Below are positions 1-10,286 of a stretch of 64,000 bases of DNA, one piece after another (position 1 is the stretch's first letter; each line of letters begins with the position of its first letter). The stretch comes from Mycoplasmopsis bovigenitalium (lineage in GTDB: Bacteria > Bacillota_I > Bacilli_A > Mycoplasmatales > Metamycoplasmataceae). The DNA is taken from assembly GCF_002356075.1 (NCBI RefSeq), contig NZ_AP017902.1, positions 558,001-622,000 on the forward strand, in the 5' to 3' direction. Below the pieces are notes generated by a model. It made no database searches. It was not told the DNA's origin and worked only from the letters and a program-made list of their open reading frames with translations. The position numbers were made by a program, and so were the translations under genes.

Positions 1-309
1 TTCTAATGCTGATGCGTCAACTACTTGGTCAGCACCAGCAGCTTTAGCTAATTTTTGTTTTTCTGCATTATTTGTTACAACTAAAACTCTAACAGTTTTA
101 CCAGTACCGTTTGGTAGTAAAACCGCACCACGTAATTGTTGGTCTGCTTTACGAACGTCTAAGTTTAATTTGAATACTAATTCAATTGATCCGTCAAATT
201 TTGTGTATGAAGTTCTTTTTGCCAATTCAATAGCTTCTGTTAAATCGTAAGCAACTGTTCTATCAAATGATTCTCTAGCTGCTCTAATTTTTTTACCAAC
301 TTTAGCCAT
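1..309 (-). CDS. rplA: 50S ribosomal protein L1 (partial, C-terminus outside window)
   Basis: N-terminal 103 codons of ribosomal protein L1, the L1-stalk protein of the large subunit. The translation opens [16 protein letters not shown] and runs through [39 protein letters not shown] and [14 protein letters not shown], all typical of the L1 family. The start ATG overlaps the rplK stop by one base (TAATG), so the two are translationally coupled. In other bacteria L1 represses its own L11-L1 operon by binding the mRNA; no L1 site was worked out here. The gene continues past base 1. Confidence 0.97.
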   Translation of the reverse strand, partial: MAKVGKKIRAARESFDRTVAYDLTEAIELAKRTSYTKFDGSIELVFKLNLDVRKADQQLRGAVLLPNGTGKTVRVLVVTNNAEKQKLAKAAGADQVVDASALE

Positions 310-758
310 TATTTGTCTCCTTTAGAAGCTTCTTCATAACCTTCAATTGAAATACCCATATTTCTTGCTGTACCAGCAATTGTTCTCATAGCAGCCTCAA
401 TGTCGTCTGTGTTTAAGTCAACTAATTTGTATTGAGCTATTTCTCTTAATTGATCAACAGTAATTGAACCAACTTTTGTAGTTTTAGCATTTGAACTACC
501 TTTTGGTAATTTAGCAGCTTGAATTAGTTTGTAACTTGCAGGAGCTGTGAAAACTTTAAACTCAAATGACTTGTCATTGTAAACAGTAATTTGTACAGGA
601 ACTGGTTCGTCCCCTCTATCACGTGTAGCATCGTTAAATGCACGTGTAAAATCAGGCATGTTGATACCAACACCAGCTAGTGCTGGACCTGGTTTTGCTT
701 GTCCGGCTTTAAATTGTAATTTACGAACACGAACAATATCAGCTTTTGATTTTGCCAT
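309..758 (-). CDS. rplK: 50S ribosomal protein L11
   Basis: Ribosomal protein L11 (149 aa), part of the GTPase-associated centre with 23S rRNA and L10. The N-terminal domain holds the proline-containing helix motif [12 protein letters not shown] (residues 23-34); the C-terminal RNA-binding domain includes [18 protein letters not shown]. Length is normal for the family, with a few extra C-terminal residues. First gene of the rplK-rplA operon; a purine-rich AAAGGATAAA precedes the ATG, and a TATAAT promoter lies about 85 nt upstream. No oddities. Confidence 0.98.
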   Translation of the reverse strand: MAKSKADIVRVRKLQFKAGQAKPGPALAGVGINMPDFTRAFNDATRDRGDEPVPVQITVYNDKSFEFKVFTAPASYKLIQAAKLPKGSSNAKTTKVGSITVDQLREIAQYKLVDLNTDDIEAAMRTIAGTARNMGISIEGYEEASKGDK

Positions 759-842
759 AATATTTATCCTTTCGATAATTGTGGTTCTAGCGATATAAAT
801 CTCCCACTAGTTTAGAGGCAACTTAATATAAATTGCTTTTTA

Positions 843-871
843 ATTATATATATATAAATTAAATTGAGCAA
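843..871 (-). promoter_or_regulatory. Promoter of rplK-rplA
   Basis: On the minus strand TTGCTC (866-871) and TATAAT (843-848) are separated by exactly 17 nt. The implied leader of about 80 nt before rplK is long compared with other genes in the window and could hold an L1 autoregulatory target, which is an inference. Confidence 0.5.
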
Positions 872-962
872 AAAAATAATTTTATCCAATTAATTTTACT
901 ATTTGAATAGCAAAATGAATAAATTAGTAAAAAAGTAAATTAAAATATTTTTGATTTTAAAA

Positions 963-1526
963 TTATTTTTTTGCAAAAACTAAATTTTCATTGAATTGTC
1001 AAAGTCCTTTTTTAGATTTTTTGGCAATTGACTGTATGGCAATTAATTCATCATAATAATTCATTATTTCATTTTTATTATTTCAATATGTTAATTTATT
1101 TCTTGTTTTAGAAATATATTTGACTCTTGCTAAACCCTCAGAAATTAGTTCTTTTGCAACATCCTTATTCTTAAAATTTTTGACAATTGCAACCAACCTA
1201 TTGTATTTATCCTTAGAGTGTATTTCTATATGAATTGGCTTTTTGGAACAAATTGAATATAAATAGTTTTTTGCTTTATTAGCATAAATATTTTCAAGTT
1301 TAGCAACCTTATTATATTTTTTTAAGGTTTCAGGGGTATCAATTCCAAGTATTCTTATTGAATTAAATTGGTTGCTCTTTTTGTCAAAATATCTAATTGT
1401 ATCTCCGTCAATTATAGTGTAATTTTCAATGGTCAATTGATTAGATTTTCTAGCAAATGAAACTACGCACGAATTTGCAACTAATGGGATAAAAGCAATT
1501 GATAATAGTTTAAATATTTTGTTCAT
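963..1526 (-). CDS. Thermonuclease-family (SNase) lipoprotein
   Basis: Predicted surface nuclease (187 aa, counting two UGA Trp codons in the C-terminal half). Residues 1-20 are a lipoprotein signal peptide ending VANSC with Cys20 as lipidation site. The SNase fold is marked by IIDGDTIR (Asp40), RILGIDTPE (Arg58, Asp63, Glu66) and DKYNRLVA (Arg111), matching the Arg-Glu-Arg catalytic set and calcium-binding Asp residues of staphylococcal nuclease. Mycoplasmas cannot make nucleotides de novo and use membrane nucleases to scavenge host nucleic acids and degrade extracellular DNA, the likely role here. Single gene between the ribosomal and gat operons. Substrate preference is not visible from sequence. 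Confidence 0.88.
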
Positions 1527-1590
1527 ACTTTTTATATGATTTATTATGATTTTGTTTTAAGAAAAAAACTTTTTTAATAAAAAAAGCAAT

Positions 1591-3009
1591 TTAATTGTTG
1601 AACTTTTTGTTTAAAAGTTCCTCAACAATTTTAATTGCTTTAGTTGGGTTTACTTGGCCACCCGATATTTTCATTAATGAACCTTGAACCATTTTTAGAA
1701 CTCTTTCAGGTCTTTCTGGGTATTCATTAATAACCTTTTCATTCTCTAAAATTATCTGATTTACTCATTTTTCAATTGTATTGGTATCAGAAATTTGTTC
1801 CAATGAATGCTCTTTAACTAGTGTATTTATATCGCCTTTGAAATTTACTAAAAGTGGTATTAATTTTTTAAATGAGCGACCGCTAATTATTTCTTTATCC
1901 ATTAAATCAATGGCTTGTTCTAGTAATTTTGCTTGGATATTTAAGTCAATAACGTGACACTGCTTTGAATTAGCTAGCGAAACTAGTTCGGCAAAAAATA
2001 ATTTAGACAACTTATCTTTATCTTCGTAGTTTATAGAATCAAAATATTGAGCCAGTTCTAAATCATTAACAAGTGAGTCAATATATATTTTTTGAATTCC
2101 ATAAGATTCGTATCTAGTGGTTTTTTCTCAAGGTAGTTCGTTTAATTTTATTGAATTAATAAATTTATCACTTAATTTGATAATTGGGATATTTGGCTCT
2201 GGGAAGTATTTATAATCAACTTCACCTGTTTTAGTTCTCATTGTAATATTTGTTTGATTTTCCGGGTCAAAACGTTTTGTTTGTTGAAGAATAACTTCTC
2301 CAGTTCTTAATTTTTTTGTTTGCTCAGAAATTTCGTTTTCGATTGCTTTTGCTATACCTCTGAAAGTATTAATGTTTTTTATCTCGACTTTTGTTCCGTA
2401 TTTTTCAATGCCTTTTGGTCTAATTGATATGTTTATATCTGCTCTTAAAGAACCTTCTTCCATTTTTGCATCGGAAATACCAAGTGCTAATGCGATTTGT
2501 CTAATTTGTGAAACATACGCAACTGCTTGTTGAGCATTTCTAATGCAAGGGGTAGTAACTATTTCAATTAACGGAACTCCTGCCCTATTATAATCAAGTT
2601 TTGTTACCTCTCCATGATGCTGACGAGCAGTATCTTCTTCAAGGTGAATTCTTTCTATTTCAACACTAAAACCAGTGTTTTGGTCAATTAATAATTTACC
2701 ATTTGAGCCAATTGGTCTAAAAAATTGTGTAATTTGAAATCCTTTTGGCAAATCTGAATAAAAGTAATTTTTTCTATCAAAATGAAGCTCTGTATCAATA
2801 TCCATTTTTAGTGCTTTAGCCAATTTAATACCACTAATAACGGCTTCTTTGTTCAATAATGGCAAAGTTCCGGGATAACCTAAGTCAATTTGATTAGCAG
2901 TTGTGTTTGGTTCTGCATTAAAATCTATTTTTGCAGGTGAAAACATTTTTGTTTTTGTATTCAATTCTAGGTGTATTTCAATTCCAATTATTGTTTCATA
3001 ATTATTCAT
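1591..3009 (-). CDS. gatB: Asp/Glu-tRNA amidotransferase subunit B
   Basis: GatB (472 aa) binds misacylated Glu-tRNA(Gln) or Asp-tRNA(Asn) and activates the acyl group for amidation. The start IGIEIHLELNTKTKMFSP, the middle NRAGVPLIEIVTTP and EEGSLRADINISIRP, and the tail motif EDKVINEYPERPERV with a C-terminal GQVNP-type YqeY tail are family hallmarks. Three in-frame UGA codons are read as Trp. It is last in gatC-gatA-gatB; its ATG lies 8 nt inside gatA, preceded by GGAGG within gatA. Presence of GatCAB implies no direct charging of Gln (and perhaps Asn) tRNA. Confidence 0.96.
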
Positions 3010-4330
3010 GATTGCCTCCTAAAAATTCTTCAAGTCATAGGGCGTGTGAAAGGAGTTTTTGGTCCTCATAAATTGATGATTGAAGAGCAATATTTACACC
3101 TAAATTTTCTTTTATTTTAATTCAAGGAATTGTTATTGATGGATTTCCTGCTAGGTTTGAAGCAGTCAAAATGTAGTCCATATATCCATATGAATTATTT
3201 TTGCTTGAGTCAATAAATGGCGCAATATTTGCGCTTGCTGGATAAATAACTAAATCATATTTTGAGTTTAATTCATCTCAGTATTGCTTGATTACTCTTC
3301 TTACTTTTTGAGCCTTAATAAATAGTTCTTTTTGATTTTCTGAAAAAAGAAAGAAGCTACCTAAAGTTAAACGGCGTTGAACCATTGTTCCAAATCCTTG
3401 ACTACGGGTGTTAGTCATTATTTGTTCTCAATTGTCACCTTGTTTTCGTTGACCAAAGGCAATTCCATTTAAATTAGCTAAATTTGATGATGCTTCTGAA
3501 TAAGAAATAATGTCATATACTGGTTTTACAGCCATCAGTAAATCTTTATTAACTTTTACCATTTCAATTGTAATATCAGTATTTTGGATTTTTTTAATCA
3601 ACTCGTTGTACTTCTCACTAACTTGTTTTTCTAATAAATTACTGTCAATATCAAGGAAAGCAATTTTGTTTGGTTTTACTTTGCTAATATTGCTTATTTC
3701 AATGTCTAAAGATGTGAAATCTTTTGAATCCTTCCCATAAAGCACTTGCGAAATTACAGCAATATCATTAACATTATGAGCAAAATAACTTACTGTGTCT
3801 AAACTTGATGCATACGCAAACATACCATATCTACTAATTGCACCATAACTAGGTTTAAAGCCAACTTGTGAATTGTATGAAGCAGGCAGCCTTACTGAAT
3901 CACCTGTATCAGATGCCAAGGCAAAAGAAATATTTTTGGTTAGTGTTGTTGTTGAACCCGAAGATGAACCCCCAGCCAATCTTTCATTATCGTTAACATT
4001 TCTTATTAATCCAAAAGCACTAAAAGTACCTGTTCCTCCAAGAGCAAGTTCATCATTATAAACTTTTGCCACTGGCAACGCGCCAGCGTCAATTAATTTT
4101 TGAACACAAGTTGCATTATAACCTGGCTTAAATCCCTCTAAAATTAAGCTAGATGCAGTTGTTGCTGCATCGTTTGTTGCAAAAATGTCTTTTATTGTAA
4201 AAACTGCATTATTTAACAATCCATCGCCAACTCTTTTTGCTTGTTCATAAACAAATGCAACTGAATTATTTTTATCATTTTTCAATTCATTTTTTGCGTT
4301 TTCAAAATTTCCTTTAACAATTAGATTCAT
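3002..4330 (-). CDS. gatA: Asp/Glu-tRNA amidotransferase subunit A
   Basis: GatA (442 aa) is the amidase subunit that releases ammonia from glutamine. The amidase-signature Ser-cisSer-Lys triad is visible: Lys47 in FTIKDIF, the Gly-Ser-rich loop AGGSSSGSTT (residues 119-128) holding the cis-Ser, and nucleophile Ser145 in SDTGDSVRLPA. UGA Trp codons occur near the C-terminus. The ATG overlaps the gatC stop (TAATG) and the 3' end overlaps gatB by 8 nt, so the three subunits are made together. Confidence 0.96.
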
Positions 4331-4632
4331 TATTTAACCACCCTTGTTGTAATTATGTAATTATCATCTTTTTCAGGAGCATTTTCAAGTATTTGTTGTT
4401 TGGAAATTGAAAATGAATTATCTTCAACATCTTCGCGCAAAAAATCAATTAATGGAGTTTCATTAATGTGAGTAAGAGGCTCAATATTTGATGTATCAAT
4501 TTTATTCATAATTTTCATTTGTTGTTGAATTTGTTCTCATTCAAGCAATATTTGGTCTATTACTTGTTCGCTAGGTTCAATCATTAGACGTTTAACTATG
4601 CTGAACAATTTTTCTTTATCTATTGACTTCAT
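4330..4632 (-). CDS. gatC: Asp/Glu-tRNA amidotransferase subunit C
   Basis: Small GatC subunit (100 aa) that wraps around GatA and stabilises the GatCAB complex. The conserved signature DTSNIEPLTH corresponds to the family DTxNVEPLxHP motif, followed by LREDVEDNSFS. The start at 4632 is upstream of an internal Met because a UGA Trp codon lies between them, and AAAGGATAG precedes it. Its 5' end overlaps the 3' end of the pseudouridine synthase gene by 13 nt; its stop overlaps the gatA start by one base. Confidence 0.93.
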
Positions 4633-5489
4633 GGGCTATCCTTTCAATTTTTTGGCAGTGCAATAAATTCTTTTCTATTTAGGTATTCAAGGTGGTCGGT
4701 TAAGTTGTTGAAGATAAGTTTAAATGAATGTAGATACATTCTTTTTGCAGGTTTGCCACCATATTTAGTATCGCCCAATATTGGTGCATTTAATGAAGCA
4801 CAAGTAACGCGAATTTGGTGCTTTCTTCCAGTTAAAATTTGGGCAAAATATTGGTTATTTTCTGATCATATTTTTGTTGATGATATTTTAGAATCTTCGT
4901 CTTTTGAAACAAACATTTTTTTATCGTATTCATTCTTTTTTAAATTGAATTGGTATAAATTATCTGCAATGAAATTTTGCGGAATAAACTTATATATTTT
5001 GGTTAAATATTTTTGTTTTTCATTCAACATTTTTAATGTTTTGTAGTTTTTAGCATAAATAATTAAACCGCTTGTTAACTTGTCTAGTCTGCCAACATGG
5101 CTAGGTTTAAATGCGTTTATTTGGTTAAAATTTAAATATGAATAAACTTGGTTATCTAATGAGTCCTGTGAAGAATGAACTTGTACACCTTCTTCTTTAT
5201 TGATTAAAAGTATATTTTCATCCTCATAAATAATGTCAAATGAGTAAGTGTTTTTTACTTTTTCAATTAAAAATATGTCATTTTGGTCAATGCCATATAC
5301 ATCGACAACGTCACCATTTTTTATAAGGTAGTTTGGATCCTTGGTTTTTTTGGAGTTTATTTTTATGTTGCCTTTGCGAAATGTTTTGTAAATGATTGAG
5401 TTTGGTGTTTTTTTATAGATAGAAGTTATGAATTTTATTAGTTTGCGACCCTCATCATTTTCTGTTGCAATATATGTATTTTTGGTCAT
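4620..5489 (-). CDS. RluC/RluD-family pseudouridine synthase
   Basis: Pseudouridine synthase of the RluA/C/D class (289 aa). An N-terminal S4-like RNA-binding region (about residues 13-70) is followed by the catalytic domain with HVGRLDKLTSGLIIYAKN, Asp136 being the catalytic aspartate, and the C-terminal GRKHQIRVTCASLNAPILGD motif after a UGA Trp codon. Likely modifies 23S rRNA; the exact uridine cannot be read from sequence. Upstream of and overlapping gatC by 13 nt, so it heads the gat operon. The scpB gene ends 30 nt before its start. Confidence 0.9.
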
Positions 5490-5519
5490 AATAATGCAAA
5501 ATAGTGGTAAAAACCACTA

Positions 5520-6098
5520 TTAATTATCTGATCTTTGTGAGTCGAAGAAGTTAAATTCATCTTCGTTTTCTGATTCAACACCATCAATATAGTTAAACTC
5601 TGTTAGTTTAGGTAAATCACCCATTGTTCTAATTCTGAAATAGTCATAAAATTTGTTTGTTATTCCGTATAAAACAGGGTTTCCAGGGGTGGGGCTAATT
5701 CCAACTTCCTCAATAACTCCTTTTGCCAGAAGAGTGTTCATAACTTGTTCACTGGCAACTCCACGAATATTATTAACCATTGAACGAGTAACTGGTTGTT
5801 TGTATGCAACAATACCAGCCACCTCAATCGCAGCGTTAGATAAACGATGTTTTTTAACAACTTGAACTAGTTTTGTTATGTAGTCTTTGTATGTTTCTCT
5901 TGTTGCTAGCTTGTAAACTTCATTGAAAATTACAACTTTTAAAGCACCATCTTGATTATTGTAGACTTTTGTGAAGTCATTCATAACTTTTTTGGCTTCT
6001 TGAACTGTATTTAGATTGAAAATTTCTTTAACTTGTTCAAGATTCAATCCTTCATCGCCTTGAACATAAAGTAAAGCTTCTAAGATATTATTTTTCAT
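5520..6098 (-). CDS. scpB: Segregation and condensation protein B
   Basis: ScpB (192 aa), kleisin partner that with ScpA and Smc forms the chromosome-condensing complex. Tandem winged-helix domains are recognisable through ILEALLYVQGDEGL at the start, HRLSNAAIEVAGIVAYKQPVTR and VNNIRGVASEQVMNTLLAKG in the middle, and GRPGxP-like ISPTPGNPVLYGITNKFYDYF. The acidic tail ESENEDEFNFFD is variable in the family. The start lies 11 nt inside scpA, indicating coupled synthesis. Confidence 0.95.
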   Translation of the reverse strand: MKNNILEALLYVQGDEGLNLEQVKEIFNLNTVQEAKKVMNDFTKVYNNQDGALKVVIFNEVYKLATRETYKDYITKLVQVVKKHRLSNAAIEVAGIVAYKQPVTRSMVNNIRGVASEQVMNTLLAKGVIEEVGISPTPGNPVLYGITNKFYDYFRIRTMGDLPKLTEFNYIDGVESENEDEFNFFDSQRSDN

Positions 6099-6843
6099 AA
6101 TCAGGTCCTTTTTTGAATGATATTGTGCCGAACTGTTCTTTTTGTTCTAGAACAATTTTTTGAGATTTAACTAATACTAAAATTGCGATAAAAGTAATTA
6201 CAAAGTGATCCATTGAAGGTTGTGAAAAAATCATTTCGAATGTAACTTCATTGTATTTTTTGAATAGATCGAGTATAAAAGGTATTTGATCTTGTGGTGT
6301 TAATTGAAAGTGATCTAATTTGGTTTTTCTTAACTTTTGAGCATAAGTTCGCTCAAACATTTTTCTTAAAATTGTTATTAATTTCAATGGGTTTGAATGA
6401 CCATCAAGTTGTGTTTTGTCATCATCAATTAAAAATTCTTCAATATCGCTCGGAGATTTAATGAAAATTTCTTTTCTGGATTCTTCGCGTTCACGCAAAG
6501 CTTTAGAAACTTCTTTAAATTGTTGATATTCATAAAGTCTTCTTAAAATTTCTCTTTTGTCTTCTTCAATTTCTGGTTTTTCATCAGGTGTATAAAGAAT
6601 CATTTTGGTTTTTAAAGCAAGTAAGGTTGCTGCCATGACTAAATATTCACTTGCTAAATCAATTTCATGATCTTGCAAATCCTGAATAATTGATAAATAT
6701 GCACTAGCTAATTGAGCAACATCAATATCCATGATATCCTTGTGTTTATCTTGAACAAGGCTTAAAAGTAAATCAAGAGGACCATCAAAGTTTTCAATTT
6801 TTATGTCGAATTTTTTATTGTCATTAATGTATAAATTATCCAT
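6088..6843 (-). CDS. scpA: Segregation and condensation protein A (kleisin)
   Basis: ScpA (251 aa), kleisin of the Smc-ScpAB condensin. The N-terminal Smc-neck motif FDIKIENFDGPLDLLLSLVQ and DIMDIDVAQLASAYL, followed by EYLVMAATLLALKTKMIL, are diagnostic. The C-terminal winged helix spans the last 70 residues. It overlaps plsC by 8 nt upstream and scpB by 11 nt downstream, within acpS-plsC-scpA-scpB. A lipid-acyltransferase/condensin operon seems to be a local arrangement rather than a functional link. Confidence 0.96.
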   Translation of the reverse strand: MDNLYINDNKKFDIKIENFDGPLDLLLSLVQDKHKDIMDIDVAQLASAYLSIIQDLQDHEIDLASEYLVMAATLLALKTKMILYTPDEKPEIEEDKREILRRLYEYQQFKEVSKALREREESRKEIFIKSPSDIEEFLIDDDKTQLDGHSNPLKLITILRKMFERTYAQKLRKTKLDHFQLTPQDQIPFILDLFKKYNEVTFEMIFSQPSMDHFVITFIAILVLVKSQKIVLEQKEQFGTISFKKGPDYEK

Positions 6844-7579
6844 TTAATAATCTCTCTTCAATTTGCTTTTTAACTTTATTTAAAACAACATGGTTGTCCA
6901 TTGTTATAAATTCATTTTGTTTAATAGGTTTTAAAAATTCGATTTTAACTTTTATTTTTTTACATCTGTTTTTGTTTAAAACTTTTCTTGTGTCACTTAT
7001 TGCTACTGGAACTATTGGTAAATAATATTTTTTAGCAACTCTTAGTGCGCCTGCTTTAAATTCGCCTAATGACTTTTGGTCAACTCTTGTGCCTTCTGGG
7101 AAAATAACTCCTGATGTTTTATTGGTTTTTACAAATTCGCCAAACTCATCCAATGTTTTTATTGACTGGCGAATATTGCTACGATTAATGAAAAATGTGT
7201 CTAATATTTCAAGAATTGATTTTATAAATTTCTTTCTTTTTAATTCAATTTTGGCAATAAATGTAGGAATTCTGTTTTTGCCGATTAATTTTTTGTCTTT
7301 ATGTTCAAGTGCTGCTAAAACAATGAATGGGTCAATTTTCGACTTATGATTTGGCAATAACAATGAAGGTCCTTTTGGCAAGTTTTCATAACCTTTTACT
7401 TCAATATTTACATTGAAATATCACAATAATTGTTTAGCTCTTTTTAATACTTGGTCATTTCGTAGCTGTGGAGGTGTGTCTTCAGGCATTCTTTTGTATC
7501 TGTTTGCAAGAGATTTAAGACTTCACATGCATCATAAAAAATGTCATCAAAGAAATATCATCTTTAAATTAAAGCTCAT
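6836..7579 (-). CDS. plsC: 1-acyl-sn-glycerol-3-phosphate acyltransferase
   Basis: PlsC (247 aa) acylates lysophosphatidate at the membrane to make phosphatidic acid. The acyltransferase HX4D motif is His78/Asp83 in LPNHKSKIDP and the FPEGTR substrate motif follows. An N-terminal hydrophobic, Trp-rich segment (residues 6-19, four UGA Trp codons) likely associates with the membrane. The start was chosen because AAGGAG lies just upstream, inside the last codons of acpS. It sits between acpS and scpA; acpS plus plsC suggests use of ACP or exogenous acyl chains for phospholipid synthesis. Confidence 0.93.
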
Positions 7580-7581
7580 TG

Positions 7582-7884
7582 TTACTCCTTATCTGTTGCT
7601 ACAAATGCAACAACTAAATCTTGTTCATTAGAGGTTAATATTTTTCAATCTTTATATACTCACACGCCGTTATTTTTTTGGATATTTATTTTGTCAAAAA
7701 AACACAATGAATTATCGGCTTTAAAAAGTGCTTCCTTAATTGCTCATAAACTTGCTAGATAATGAGCCTTATCAACTTGCGTTTCTAGCCTCTTTAATTC
7801 ATCAATATGACAAAATCGTTTTTCAAATCCAGGTGTTAACTGTTTAAACCTTGAAATACTGGTAATATCAACTCCAATTTTCAT
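7582..7884 (-). CDS. acpS: Holo-[acyl-carrier-protein] synthase
   Basis: AcpS (100 aa) transfers 4'-phosphopantetheine from CoA to a serine of acyl carrier protein. The translation begins MKIGVDITSISRF with Mg-binding Asp6, and WAIKEALFKA carries Glu51 and Lys54, matching the family D and (W/F)xxKEA motifs. UGA is read as Trp three times. First gene of acpS-plsC-scpA-scpB; a TATAAT ends only 6 nt before the ATG and there is no Shine-Dalgarno sequence, so the message is probably leaderless. Confidence 0.9.
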
Positions 7885-7890
7885 ATTGTA

Positions 7891-7896
7891 ATTATA
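7891..7896 (-). promoter_or_regulatory. -10 element of the acpS operon (leaderless)
   Basis: Perfect TATAAT on the minus strand 6 nt upstream of the acpS ATG. Transcription starting the usual 6-8 nt downstream would begin at or next to the A of the start codon. Confidence 0.55.
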
Positions 7897-8032
7897 ATTA
7901 AAATTTAATATTTACATATATATTAATATTAATATAGTTTAATAATTTTTGTAAATTCATTGTAATTATTGAATTATTTTAATAAAAAATTCCTTTTTAT
8001 TGCTTTTTCCAAAAAATAATTAATTGTATTTT

Positions 8033-8515
8033 ATGAACAAAAACAGAGGAATGCTACTAGAAAAAATTATCAATCAAACAATAAATCATTATGAACAACA
8101 TAATGAGGCGCTCATTGAAAAAAAGACTTTACCAATTAAATTTGCTAAAGTAAATGAGAATAACAAACTTACGGGCGCATATGTATTTAAAAAGAGTACA
8201 GTCGATTATATAGGCTGTTACAAAGGTAGTTTTATTGCTTTTGAAGCAAAAACAACTAACGAAAATAGACTCCCAGCATCAAATATATTAAAACACCAAA
8301 TAGAGTATCTTAAAAAAGTTAATGAAATGAATGGTATTGCGTTTTTTATAGTTCTTTTTTCAAATGTTGATGAGTTTTATTTAATACCTGCAAGGTATTT
8401 TGCGGAACATTGAAAAAAATCTTGGTCATATGAGGAAATAAAGCAAGCTGGATTCTATATTGAATTAACTTTTCCAGGCATTATTGATTTTTTACCATAT
8501 CTTCATTCAATTTAA
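8033..8515 (+). CDS. recU: Holliday junction resolvase RecU
   Basis: RecU (160 aa) cleaves Holliday junctions during recombination and chromosome segregation. The start NKNRGMLLEKIINQTINHY matches the family N-terminus, and the PD-(D/E)XK-type site is seen as Asp58 in VDYIG, Glu71 and Lys73 in AFEAKTTN. The tail RYFAEHWKKSWSYEEIKQAGFYIEL is typical and contains UGA Trp codons. ATG at 8033 is preferred to an in-frame TTG at 8024. Single plus-strand gene divergent from acpS, with a strong terminator shared with the HU gene. Confidence 0.93.
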
Positions 8516-8551
8516 CTTTTTGAATAGTTTTTGTAGTATGTTTGGTAAAAA

Positions 8552-8579
8552 AATAAAACATCGCTTCGGATGTTTTATT
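8552..8579. terminator. Bidirectional terminator between recU and HU
   Basis: Perfect 11-bp stem: AATAAAACATC (8552-8562) and GATGTTTTATT (8569-8579) around GCTTCG. A/T-rich flanks on both sides let it serve the convergent recU and HU genes. Confidence 0.8.
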
Positions 8580-8584
8580 AAGAA

Positions 8585-8857
8585 TTATTTAACTGTTTCC
8601 TTAAGGAATTTAGAAGGTTTGAATTTAACAACTTTTTTAGGTTCGATTTTAACTGTTTCTTTTGTGAATGGGTTTATTGAAGTTCTGCCGGCTCTTTCAG
8701 TTGTTTCAAAAGTGCCTAGAGCACTTAGTTGAACTTTTTCTCCTTCAACTAAGCGGTCTTTAAGAACTAAAACAAATTTATCCAAAAACTCATTTACAAT
8801 TCTAACTGGCACGTCCATTTTTTCCGCAACTTCAATTATGAATTCTTTTTTTGTCAT
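8585..8857 (-). CDS. HU family DNA-binding protein
   Basis: HU-type nucleoid protein (90 aa) that bends and compacts DNA as a dimer. The start MTKKEFIIEVAEK, the core LSALGTFETTERAGRTSINPFT forming the beta arm, and the end KVVKFKPSKFLKETVK match HU. Normal length. Monocistronic, with an AAAGGAAAAT ribosome site and a terminator just downstream shared with recU. Usually essential in mycoplasmas, where nucleoid proteins are few. Confidence 0.93.
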   Translation of the reverse strand: MTKKEFIIEVAEKMDVPVRIVNEFLDKFVLVLKDRLVEGEKVQLSALGTFETTERAGRTSINPFTKETVKIEPKKVVKFKPSKFLKETVK

Positions 8858-8944
8858 ATTTTCCTTTCATTATGTATTTATTTAATTTTATTTAATTTTT
8901 TAAAAAATATTCATTAATTTTTATAAAGATTGAATTTTCAATGT

Positions 8945-8977
8945 AAAAAGAAAAAATATGGCCATTATTCCATATTT
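8945..8977 (-). terminator. Terminator of cmk-der
   Basis: AAATATGG (8954-8961) pairs with CCATATTT (8970-8977), and on the minus strand a T-rich run follows. The distal arm overlaps the der stop codon. Confidence 0.65.
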
Positions 8978-10286
8978 ATTCTAAACCTGATTTATTTTTA
9001 AATATTAACTTTAATGGACATCCAGTAAAATCAATCATTTGACGTATTTGTTTTTCAAGATATCTTTCGTAGCTTCAATGCAAGAATTTTTTGTTATTAA
9101 CATAAAAAACAAATGTAGGAATTCTTGAATCAATGAATTTACGTGCAAAATAAATATTTAAACGTCCGCCATTATAAGGTGCTGCGGGTTGAATAAGTTG
9201 AGTTTCTCTAATTAGGTTAGAAAGCAATGAAGGTTTAATATCGCGTTCAAGGTTTTCTTTAACTTTAATAATTGTGTCTAAAAGTTTGTCTATTCTTTTA
9301 TTGTGCAATACTGAGACGAAGCAAAATGGAACTCAAGGAACAAAATGAAATTTATTGCGCATATTTTTTTCAAAATTTGCCATTGTGTTTGTTTCTTTTT
9401 CAATTAAATCTCACTTGTTTACAACAATAATTATTGGTTTTGAATTTTCAAGTGCGTAACCAATAATTCTTAAGTCAAAATGACTCAATTCTTTTGTAGA
9501 ATCAATCATTATGATTGATAAATCAGATTCATCAAGAGCACTGATTGCACGCATTAATGCATATTTATCAATCATATCGACGATTTTGCTTTTTTTAGTA
9601 ATTCCCGCAGTGTCAACAACTTCGAAATTTTGATTTTTTATTGTTATAAAAGTTTTAACTGCATCACGAGTTGTTCCGGCAATATCACTAACAATTGAGC
9701 GCTCTTCGCCAGCCAATAAATTTAATAGAGAACTTTTCCCTGAGTTTGGCCGACCAATGATGGATAGTTTGAAATTTTTCTCAGTTTTTAAATCATCTAA
9801 ATTTAAATTTTTCAAACATTCATCAAGTACATCACCAATCCCATGACCATGTTGTGCACTAATTCTAAAAATATTCTCAACACCAAGTGAATACCACGAT
9901 CAATTAAACATGTCAATATTGTCTAGTTTATTAGCAACAACAATTATTGGTTTACCGCTTTTTCTTAGAATGCTTAATATCATTTGGTCATCATTTGTAA
10001 TTTCACTTGATCCATCAACCATAAAAATTATTACATTAGCTTCATCAATAGCAATTTGGGCTTGAACTCTGATTTGTTCTTGAAAAGGTCTATTTTCAAT
10101 TTCGATTCCGCCTGTGTCAATTATTTTAATTTCTTTGCCATTTCAATCAAAAGTTTCATATAAACGGTCACGAGTAACACCTGGTTCATCATAAGTAATA
10201 GAACTACGTTTGCCAATTAAACGATTAAATAAAGTACTTTTACCAACATTTGGTTTGCCAATTATTGCAATTACATTATTTCTCAT
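8976..10286 (-). CDS. der: Ribosome biogenesis GTPase Der (EngA)
   Basis: Der (436 aa) carries two tandem GTPase domains and a C-terminal KH-like domain and acts in 50S subunit maturation. G domain 1: [15 protein letters not shown] near the N-terminus, DTGGIE, NKLD. G domain 2: [47 protein letters not shown] (UGA Trp). The C-terminus [15 protein letters not shown] is family-like. It overlaps cmk by 11 nt, the classic cmk-der pair. Several UGA Trp codons interrupt it under the standard code only. Confidence 0.95.

Noticed and set aside
5653-5865. Plus-strand ORF antisense to scpB
   Set aside because: Shadow of the conserved scpB frame with no ribosome site or family match.
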